Positions 6,401 through 11,621 of a DNA stretch of 11,621 nucleotides are shown in pieces. The stretch comes from Thermoplasmatota archaeon (GTDB taxonomy: Archaea > Thermoplasmatota > Penumbrarchaeia > Penumbrarchaeales > Penumbrarchaeaceae), in assembly GCA_030600725.1 (NCBI GenBank), contig JAUVLN010000036.1, positions 1 through 11,621 of the forward strand, in the 5' to 3' direction. Each line of letters opens with the position of its first letter. Positions within the stretch are counted from its first letter, which is position 1. A program made the position numbers and the translations under genes. The notes under the pieces were generated by a model. The model had not been told where the DNA came from. It saw nothing but the letters and a program-made list of their open reading frames with translations, and did not search any database.

Positions 6401-7226
6401 CCTGGGTCAATTCGGCCCTGATCATCCCGTGAAGTTTGAGAGTTTCCCGCCGTGCGGCCTCTCCCATTGAAAGACCCTGGTACTCATCCTTCAGAAAAGC
6501 GAACATGATGCCCCTTGATACGTTGATGAGCACGCCCGTTCCTTCCTCGTTGGTTCCATTGGTCAGGACCTTCTTCAGGTCTCCTCCCTGTGTCCCAACG
6601 CCCGGAATGAGGATAGGGGTCGAGGGTCCCAGGATCTCCCGAACCCTTCCAAGTTCCTCGGGGTATGTGGCTCCCACCACTGCCCCAAGGTTCCCGTGTT
6701 GGTCCCAGGTGCGGATGTTCCTGGCCATGATATTATACAGGCGTTCATCTCCGAAGATCAGATCCTGAACCTCCGATGCGCCCTTGTTCGACGTCCGGCA
6801 GAGTACGAAGATGAGCTTATCCTGATATTCGGAGAACGGCTCGACCGCATCCCTCCCCATGTACGCATTGACGGTGATGCTGTCCGCCCCTATCACCTCA
6901 AAAGCGGATCTGGCATAAGCCCTGGATGTATTGCCGATATCGCCCTTCTTCGCATCGAGGATGATCAATGTGTTCGGGGCTTCATCTCTAATGACCTTTA
7001 TCGTTTCCTCGAGGACCTTCATGCCCCTGTATCCCTCCGCCTCGTAGAAGGCCATGTTCGGCTTGTAGGCCACCGCAAGGTCGGCGGTTGCCCTGATGAT
7101 ACTCCTGTTGATATCCAGCTGGTCCGCATCCTCGCCGAACCTGGCCATATCCGTGTCCAGGCCGACACAGAGGAGCGATCTCTTTGAACTTACCGCTCTG
7201 TCGAGCATCTCCTTCCAGTTCATCAT
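6387..7226 (-). CDS. pyrF: Orotidine 5'-phosphate decarboxylase, type 2
   Basis: This enzyme catalyses the last step of de novo UMP synthesis, converting OMP to UMP and CO2 in the cytoplasm. Numbered from ATG 7226 (279 residues), the catalytic Asp-Lys-Asp set is D91, K93 and D96 in LDAKKGDIGNTSRAYA. Other marks of the longer type 2 family are LLCVGLDTD near the N-terminus, YKPNMAFYEAEG (54-65), TVNAYMGRDAVEPF, FVLCRTSNKGASEVQDL, VVGATYPEEL, PGVGTQGGDL and the phosphate-binding INVSRGIMFA. Most archaea use the shorter type 1 form of about 210-230 residues, so this may have been acquired. ATG 7226 lies 27 nt from a TATA-like box, which favours it over an in-frame TTG at 7235; ATG 7223 is equally possible. 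It leads a cluster whose next gene overlaps its end. Confidence 0.93.
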   Translation of the reverse strand: MMNWKEMLDRAVSSKRSLLCVGLDTDMARFGEDADQLDINRSIIRATADLAVAYKPNMAFYEAEGYRGMKVLEETIKVIRDEAPNTLIILDAKKGDIGNTSRAYARSAFEVIGADSITVNAYMGRDAVEPFSEYQDKLIFVLCRTSNKGASEVQDLIFGDERLYNIMARNIRTWDQHGNLGAVVGATYPEELGRVREILGPSTPILIPGVGTQGGDLKKVLTNGTNEEGTGVLINVSRGIMFAFLKDEYQGLSMGEAARRETLKLHGMIRAELTQDGRW

Positions 7227-7249
7227 CCCCTTCAACGGAGGCGATAAGA

Positions 7250-7258
7250 TATATTATT
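7250..7258 (-). promoter_or_regulatory. TATA-like box for the pyrF cluster
   Basis: The minus-strand AATAATATA is preceded by purines (GGGA) that could be a BRE. It is centred about 27-28 nt upstream of the pyrF ATG at 7226, with no strong Shine-Dalgarno between them. It lies in the gap after the BioD-like gene, so pyrF probably has its own leaderless promoter and is not only read through from the synthetase operon. Confidence 0.5.
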
Positions 7259-7271
7259 TCCCATGGGGGGC

Positions 7272-8303
7272 CTATCTGAAACCATCCAGCTCCACCATCT
7301 CCTTGACCATCTCCTCCAGCAGAGCGATCCTCTCCTCATCGCAGCTGGTGAGAAGAGGCTCCATATCATCGATCATCTTGGCCACCTGGAATGTATCCGC
7401 GGAGACAAGCAGTATTGGGATACTTTTCTCTCCTGCCAGTGCCAGTAGCTTGGAACTGGGCAGGATGTTGTTTGTCAGCAGGATTCCTGCCGTGTTCGAT
7501 CCCAGAGCCCCCAGGATCATATCGTGCCTGTCCCCTGCCGTGATGATCAGTTTGTTCTCCCTGTGGAAATGGGGGCTGTTGAGCGCCCTGTCCGCCGAGA
7601 GGGATCCGACAAGAACGGTCTTTACCCTGTTTCCCAGACCCTCCTCGCCTGCAAGTACCTTCGCGGTGATAGAATCGGAAATGAACTTCATGGTCAGGTA
7701 GTTCAATTCCTTTCTATACGGCAGGATCCCCAGGACGGGAACCCCTTTTTCCTCGATATTCTTCAGGTGATCATGCTTGAATCTGGAGAGGTTCTGGACC
7801 TTGTTTACAACCACACCGACGAAATCCACGTTCTCCATATCCACGTATCTGCGTATGAAGGTGATATCGTCCATGATCGTATCATCGTCCCCGCTAACAA
7901 CGAAAACGAGCTTTCCCGAAAGGCCTCTGGCGATCGAGATCGGGTCGAGATGCACGGATGCGCCGCTGGTTATATGGCCGCTCTCTACCAGCAGGACATC
8001 CTTATCCTTCCCTGCCGTCTCGGCTATCTCCATGAGCTTTCCGTAGACCTTCTCCCTGTCGTACAGATATCTCAGTTTGGAATGGTCGTAACCGATGCTC
8101 ATCTCACTGGCCTCTTCCTCAAGGTGGAGGATATCCTTCATCAGGGAGGAATCCAGGTCCTGGATCTTCTTGTTCCTGTATATCACCCTCTCCCCGAAGG
8201 GTTTTACATATCCGACCTTGACCTTGAGGTTCCTTGCCAATCCAACGATCAGGTTCGTCTTTCCGGCCCCTTTCCTAACAGAGGCGATCACTATCCTTTT
8301 CAT
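7272..8303 (-). CDS. BioD-like P-loop / DRTGG domain protein (phosphotransacetylase N-terminal-like)
   Basis: This 343-residue protein has an N-terminal P-loop domain of the dethiobiotin-synthetase type, with ASVRKGAGKTNLIVGLA (7-23) as nucleotide-binding loop. DVLLVESGH (102-110) and VGVVVNKV (162-169) are the further conserved strands. It lacks the Gly/Ala usual at the start of a Walker A loop. A DRTGG-like domain covers about 205-315, including ITAGDRHDMILGAL, GILLTNN and IPILLVSADTF. The same pair of domains forms the N-terminal half of long bacterial phosphotransacetylases and occurs as stand-alone COG0857 proteins in archaea. It is unlikely to make biotin, since no other bio gene is present. 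Its start overlaps the stop of the synthetase gene by 4 nt, and GGAGGA lies upstream with good spacing. A regulatory or nucleotide-sensing role for the synthetase is inference. Confidence 0.85.
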   Translation of the reverse strand: MKRIVIASVRKGAGKTNLIVGLARNLKVKVGYVKPFGERVIYRNKKIQDLDSSLMKDILHLEEEASEMSIGYDHSKLRYLYDREKVYGKLMEIAETAGKDKDVLLVESGHITSGASVHLDPISIARGLSGKLVFVVSGDDDTIMDDITFIRRYVDMENVDFVGVVVNKVQNLSRFKHDHLKNIEEKGVPVLGILPYRKELNYLTMKFISDSITAKVLAGEEGLGNRVKTVLVGSLSADRALNSPHFHRENKLIITAGDRHDMILGALGSNTAGILLTNNILPSSKLLALAGEKSIPILLVSADTFQVAKMIDDMEPLLTSCDEERIALLEEMVKEMVELDGFR

Positions 8304-10432
8304 GTTTCAGGTCCTCCTTCCTCATTTAGTATAACCCTGATGTCAACGGCCCTGATCCCTTTCCCCTGCTCGTATGCCACCAGAGGGTTGATCTCGATGT
8401 CCGATATACAACGATTATTATCCAGAAGGACCCCAAGTTTGATCATCGTCTCGACGATCAGGTCGATCTCCTTCCGTTTCTCCCCCCTTACACCCAGCAG
8501 AAGGGGAAATGACCTGGTCTGCTTGATCATCTCCAGGATGTCGCTGCGGGTCATGGGCCATGAGCGAAATGTAACGTCCTTCATGACCTCAACGTATATC
8601 CCCCCGAGGCCGAACATCATCACAGGCCCGAAGGAGCTGTCGATCCTCGCCCCCACGATGGTCTCCACCCCTTTCCGTACCATCTCGGCGACCTCGACCC
8701 CATCGATAACCGCATTGGGATCGTATGAGCGTGCATTCTGAACGATGCCCTGATACGCATCTATCAACTCATCTCTATTCTCCAGATCCAGTGCCACACC
8801 ACCGGCATCGCTCTTGTGGAGGATGTCCCGTGAGACGATCTTCAGGACGACCGGGTAACCGATATCATCCGCGATCCTCACCGCAGCCTCAAGGCTGGAG
8901 GCGACCCTGGCCTCTGGCATTGGGACGCCGCAAGCCCGCATCAGCTTCTGGGCCTCATGGGCCAGCAGGAACGTCCTGCCGTCATCGTAAACGGACCGGA
9001 TGATCCCTTTCACCTCGTTGTCATCTATCTCCGCGGTTGGTGTTTCCTCCACCACATCGTTCTGATGGTGATACTGTCGGTATTGAACACCCAGGGTCTG
9101 GACGGCATCGTAGACGTCGGAAAAGACCGGTACCCCTTTTGACCTGAGTGAGTTCACGGCGTGTTCCACCTTTTCTCCTCCCAAAACGGAGAAGATAATG
9201 GGTTTGCCCTTTTTCATGTATCTTGAGTAGATATCCTCCATCATCATCGAGAGGCCCTCCATATCGAACGATGATGTGGCACAGTAGAGGGCGATAACAG
9301 AATGGATCCTGTCGCTTTCCAGGGCCGCGAGCAGTGCGTCGTTATAATCCTGGGCGGTTGCACCTCCCGTGATGTCCACGGGGTTCCTGGTAGATCCGAA
9401 AGCTGGTGTGACCGGGGAGAAGATATCCCTGGTAAGGTCCGTATCGTCGAGGAGCTTGACCCCATATTTCTCGCAGGCATCGGTTGCCATGACGCCGATC
9501 CCGCCCCCGTTTGTCACGATGACCGCGTTTTCCCCCGTTGGAGGGGGAGCTTTGGAGAGGTATTTGCACCAGTTCAGAGCCTCCTGGATGCTCTCGGCCC
9601 TCACCACACCGCACTGTCTCATGATAGCATCGAATACGTCATCGGACCCTGCAAGGGATCCCGTATGGGAGGCCGCCGCCACGGCCCCCCTTTTCGATCT
9701 ACCGGATTTGATGACCACAACGGGTTTCCTCCGGGTCACCCGCTTGAGGGTGTTCTTGAACCTCTCCCCGTCCTTGACGCCTTCTATGTAAAGGAAAATG
9801 GACCTGGTATCGTGATCGTCCAGCAGGTACTCGAGCAGGTCGGATTCATCGATATCGGATTTATTTCCGATGGATATGATGGTTGAGAGCCCGCTCCCCT
9901 CCTTTGCGGTCTTTCCTATCATGGCTATGCCCAGGGCTCCGCTCTGTGAGAGGATCGCCACGTTACCTGGGACAATGTCCCTGGGCCCGAATGTGGCGTT
10001 TAGGTTCATCCTTCCCGAGTATATGCCGAAAACATTGGGTCCAAGAACCCTCATCCCGTGGCGATTGGCCATTTCAACTATCCTCCGCTCCTCCTCCCTG
10101 TTACCTATCTCCGAGAAGCCGGAGGTGATTATTATTATGAACTTCACACCGGCTTTTCCACATTCCGAAACGGCATTGTACACAAGGTGCGCGGGTATGG
10201 TTATGATCGCGATATCCACGATCCCATCAATGTCGGATATCGATCTGTAAACATCCTTTCCGAGGATGATGCCCCCTTTTGGATTCACGGGATAAATGCT
10301 CCCCTTGTATCCGGTGGATACGATATTGTCCATGACCATATACCCGATCTTGGCATCGTCGGCAGAGGCGCCTATCACAGCCAATCCCCTGGGCTCGAAA
10401 AGATATCTGATATCGGGAGTCCCCTTCTCCAT
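8300..10432 (-). CDS. ADP-forming acetyl/acyl-CoA synthetase, fused alpha and beta subunits
   Basis: This enzyme converts acyl-CoA, ADP and phosphate to the free acid, CoA and ATP, conserving energy by substrate-level phosphorylation. Numbered from ATG 10432 (710 residues), a CoA-binding Rossmann domain starts at LAVIGASADDAKIGY (17-31). The first succinyl-CoA-ligase-like domain has ILSQSGALGIA and ISIGNKSDIDESDLLEY, and ends near the phosphorylated His256 in AASHTGSLAG. A second CoA-ligase domain carries NGGGIGV and NPVDITGG. The C-terminal ATP-grasp domain (about 485-700) has LKIVSRDILHKSDAGGV with the second catalytic His539, and ISDIEINPL. In Pyrococcus the two parts are separate chains; here they are fused. 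I chose ATG 10432 because GAGGG lies 5 nt before it and homologues start about 20 residues before the GAS loop. ATG 10477, ATG 10498 and TTG 10513 are in-frame alternatives. Organic-acid specificity is not readable. Confidence 0.9.
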   Translation of the reverse strand: MEKGTPDIRYLFEPRGLAVIGASADDAKIGYMVMDNIVSTGYKGSIYPVNPKGGIILGKDVYRSISDIDGIVDIAIITIPAHLVYNAVSECGKAGVKFIIIITSGFSEIGNREEERRIVEMANRHGMRVLGPNVFGIYSGRMNLNATFGPRDIVPGNVAILSQSGALGIAMIGKTAKEGSGLSTIISIGNKSDIDESDLLEYLLDDHDTRSIFLYIEGVKDGERFKNTLKRVTRRKPVVVIKSGRSKRGAVAAASHTGSLAGSDDVFDAIMRQCGVVRAESIQEALNWCKYLSKAPPPTGENAVIVTNGGGIGVMATDACEKYGVKLLDDTDLTRDIFSPVTPAFGSTRNPVDITGGATAQDYNDALLAALESDRIHSVIALYCATSSFDMEGLSMMMEDIYSRYMKKGKPIIFSVLGGEKVEHAVNSLRSKGVPVFSDVYDAVQTLGVQYRQYHHQNDVVEETPTAEIDDNEVKGIIRSVYDDGRTFLLAHEAQKLMRACGVPMPEARVASSLEAAVRIADDIGYPVVLKIVSRDILHKSDAGGVALDLENRDELIDAYQGIVQNARSYDPNAVIDGVEVAEMVRKGVETIVGARIDSSFGPVMMFGLGGIYVEVMKDVTFRSWPMTRSDILEMIKQTRSFPLLLGVRGEKRKEIDLIVETMIKLGVLLDNNRCISDIEINPLVAYEQGKGIRAVDIRVILNEEGGPET
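8311..8319 (-). promoter_or_regulatory. Shine-Dalgarno site for the BioD-like gene
   Basis: AAGGAGGAC on the minus strand lies 7 nt before the ATG at 8303, inside the last codons of the synthetase gene. It fixes this start and supports coupled translation within the operon. Confidence 0.6.
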
Positions 10433-10462
10433 CTTATCCCTCAAACGATCTGACAATGGTCC

Positions 10463-10472
10463 GTGATATACG
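10463..10472 (-). promoter_or_regulatory. TATA-like element for the synthetase operon
   Basis: The minus-strand CGTATATCAC is centred about 36 nt upstream of ATG 10432. That would give a transcript with a leader of about 10 nt that just includes the GAGGG ribosome-binding site at 10438-10442. If a farther start is used, this element would instead lie inside the coding region. Confidence 0.25.
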
Positions 10473-10507
10473 CTCATCGTGGATATGTTTTCTGGCATAT
10501 TACCAAA

Positions 10508-10521
10508 AGGCAATTTTGCCT
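10508..10521. promoter_or_regulatory. Inverted repeat AGGCAA-TT-TTGCCT, candidate operator
   Basis: This is a perfect 6-bp dyad with a 2-nt centre, in the divergent region between the synthetase and phosphatase genes. A protein bound here could affect both. If the synthetase started at TTG 10513, the dyad would overlap its first codons. No family of regulator is indicated. Confidence 0.3.
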
Positions 10522-10533
10522 CCCCTTATGTGA

Positions 10534-10546
10534 CATGTATAACATG
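10534..10546. promoter_or_regulatory. Inverted repeat CATGT-ATA-ACATG, candidate operator
   Basis: This is a perfect 5-bp dyad with a 3-nt centre, 12 nt from the dyad at 10508-10521 and in the same divergent region. The remainder of this roughly 200-nt gap has a run of G (CCCGGGGGGAG, 10550-10560) and AT-rich text at 10561-10593 that may hold the phosphatase promoter (TGTATCTATTAG, 10566-10577). Confidence 0.3.
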
Positions 10547-10632
10547 CTACCCGGGGGGAGACAAATGTATCTATTAGTAAGGCAGTTTGATATGTGGGCC
10601 CAATCGATGATCGATATTGGATCCGTGATATC

Positions 10633-11616
10633 ATGGATATGGAGATACTGGCCAGGAGGATAGTGGCCAAACCGGAGAGGGTCCCATTTGATAGGGATAC
10701 GGACGCCCTTGAATATTTGAGGGGGGTCAGGGCGAAATTTGTGGATATTGATGAGTTTCCCCTAGTAGAGATCGTTGCCAGAGGGAAAAGGTCCTTTCTG
10801 GTCTATTTCGTGGGAGACATCCACGGTGACCTGGATACCTGTAAAAAGATAATAAGCAGGTTTCTCAAATGGCGCTCCGACCGTTCTTTAAAGGCGAAGG
10901 GAGTGCGAGTGAAACTTGTTTTCCTGGGGGATTATATCGACCGGGCTCCAAAGGAGATCAAAAACGGCGGAGCCCTCACGGTCCTGTACCTCCTATCCGC
11001 GAAATATCTCTATCCGGATGATATCATATTGCTGAGGGGAAACCATGAGGCCATGGACCTTCTCACATTCGCTCCTTACGAGCTTCCCATGGAGATCCAC
11101 GAGCTGTTCGGCGCGGACCTCTCCGGGGAGATACATGACGAGATGGTGAGCATATTCTCACTCCTGCCCCTGTTCGCGAGGACATCGAGCGGGGTGATCG
11201 CATCGCATGCCGCCTTTCCAAGGAACAGGGAGGTACCAATTGACCGGATCGACCGCTCCGACAAGGAGAGCATCCTGCAGACGATATGGGGGGACCCGAA
11301 GCAGACGGAGACCTACAGGGGGGATATCAGCAAGAGGGCGAATTTCGATGAGGATGACCTGAGGTCGTTTCTGGAGGATGCTGGTGCTTCTGTCCTTCTG
11401 AGAGGGCACGATCATAAGACGTTGGGATACAGCATGTACGGGGATAGGATGTTCACCGTTTTCACATCCAGCAGATACGAGAAGAGGGGCAATCAGGGTA
11501 TACTGCTGGCCCGGGCATTGGTCCATAAAGATAAGAGGATCGGATCGGCACAGGATCTCAATATCAAGGAAATGATCGACGGTAAGTTGATCGATCGGTC
11601 CATCGAGAGGCTGTAG
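10633..11616 (+). CDS. PPP-family serine/threonine protein phosphatase
   Basis: This is a two-metal phosphoesterase of the PPP superfamily. From GTG 10594 (340 residues), the signature blocks appear in order: GDIHGD (74-79), GDYIDR (112-117), RGNHE (148-152), a metal-ligand His in ASHAAF (H205) and RGHDH (270-274). Together these give the full dinuclear metal site and phosphate-binding Arg residues. Likely work is dephosphorylating Ser/Thr on cytoplasmic proteins; partners are unknown. The C-terminus after about 300 is a basic extension with no clear match. I chose ATG 10633 (327 residues), preceded by GTGAT that partly matches a Shine-Dalgarno. GTG 10594 is possible because an AT-rich element lies about 25 nt before it, and ATG 10639 is also possible. 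The gene diverges from the synthetase operon and ends 5 nt before the window end. Confidence 0.88.
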   Translation: MDMEILARRIVAKPERVPFDRDTDALEYLRGVRAKFVDIDEFPLVEIVARGKRSFLVYFVGDIHGDLDTCKKIISRFLKWRSDRSLKAKGVRVKLVFLGDYIDRAPKEIKNGGALTVLYLLSAKYLYPDDIILLRGNHEAMDLLTFAPYELPMEIHELFGADLSGEIHDEMVSIFSLLPLFARTSSGVIASHAAFPRNREVPIDRIDRSDKESILQTIWGDPKQTETYRGDISKRANFDEDDLRSFLEDAGASVLLRGHDHKTLGYSMYGDRMFTVFTSSRYEKRGNQGILLARALVHKDKRIGSAQDLNIKEMIDGKLIDRSIERL

Positions 11617-11621
11617 GGATC

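Noticed and set aside
7272..8303. Calling this gene bioD (dethiobiotin synthetase)
   Set aside because: The DRTGG half, the altered P-loop, the coupling to an acyl-CoA synthetase and the absence of other biotin genes all point to the COG0857-type protein.
7524..8741. A 405-codon open frame on the plus strand, antisense to the BioD-like and synthetase genes
   Set aside because: It lies opposite two strongly supported genes with catalytic motifs, its translation shows no recognisable domain, and it is explained by the codon bias of the minus-strand genes.
9302..9886. A 194-codon plus-strand open frame opposite the synthetase
   Set aside because: It is antisense to the phospho-His and CoA-ligase motifs and has no independent start signals or recognisable domain.
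11617..11621. Window ends in GGATC, a possible restriction-site boundary of a cloned fragment
   Set aside because: GATC occurs very often in this sequence, so the end is not informative without knowing how the DNA was obtained.

Overview
The window looks like archaeal chromosomal DNA, most likely from the Euryarchaeota/Thermoplasmatota side. Four things support this. Several families are mainly archaeal: a COG1031-type radical SAM protein, an archaeal SecB-like protein, a CDC48/VAT-N-like barrel protein and a fused ADP-forming acyl-CoA synthetase. Arg codons are dominated by AGG/AGA, and ATA is frequent. TATA-like boxes lie about 26-28 nt upstream of ATG codons that have no Shine-Dalgarno sequence, as in leaderless archaeal transcripts. 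Genes are tightly packed and often overlap by 4 nt. I see no tRNA, rRNA, CRISPR array or insertion sequence, and no gene-free stretch longer than about 200 nt.

The left edge is anomalous. Bases 1 to about 101 encode the C-terminal end of a bacterial-type ribosomal protein S15. They join abruptly to an archaeal radical SAM gene read on the opposite strand. Both genes are cut at the same few bases, so this is most simply a chimeric join from assembly or library construction.

Layout from left to right: S15 fragment (+); truncated radical SAM gene (-, 88-1122); a divergent promoter region; an HhH-GPD DNA glycosylase (+, 1213-1929); a SecB-like small protein (+, 1976-2404); a 1037-residue membrane-anchored surface metalloprotease with five Ig-like repeats and a PKD-like domain (+, 2463-5576). 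Convergent to it is a minus-strand cluster with a two-TM protein of unknown function (5583-6050), a CDC48/VAT N-domain-like barrel protein (6047-6400) and a type 2 orotidine 5'-phosphate decarboxylase (6387-7226). Farther right, also on the minus strand, are a BioD-like/DRTGG P-loop protein (7272-8303) and a fused ADP-forming acetyl/acyl-CoA synthetase (8300-10432). A divergent intergenic region with two dyads follows, and then a PPP-family protein phosphatase (+, 10633-11616).

The clearest functional unit is the synthetase and the BioD-like/DRTGG gene, which overlap by 4 nt. The same BioD-like/DRTGG module forms the N-terminus of many bacterial phosphotransacetylases, so it appears here beside an unrelated enzyme with the same metabolic job of interconverting acyl-CoA and free acid with energy capture. 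A second suggestive pairing is the SecB-like protein immediately upstream of a large exported protease. The strongest candidate for an undescribed unit is the pyrF-linked pair of a stand-alone VAT-N-like barrel protein and a two-TM protein. Its function cannot be read from the sequence.
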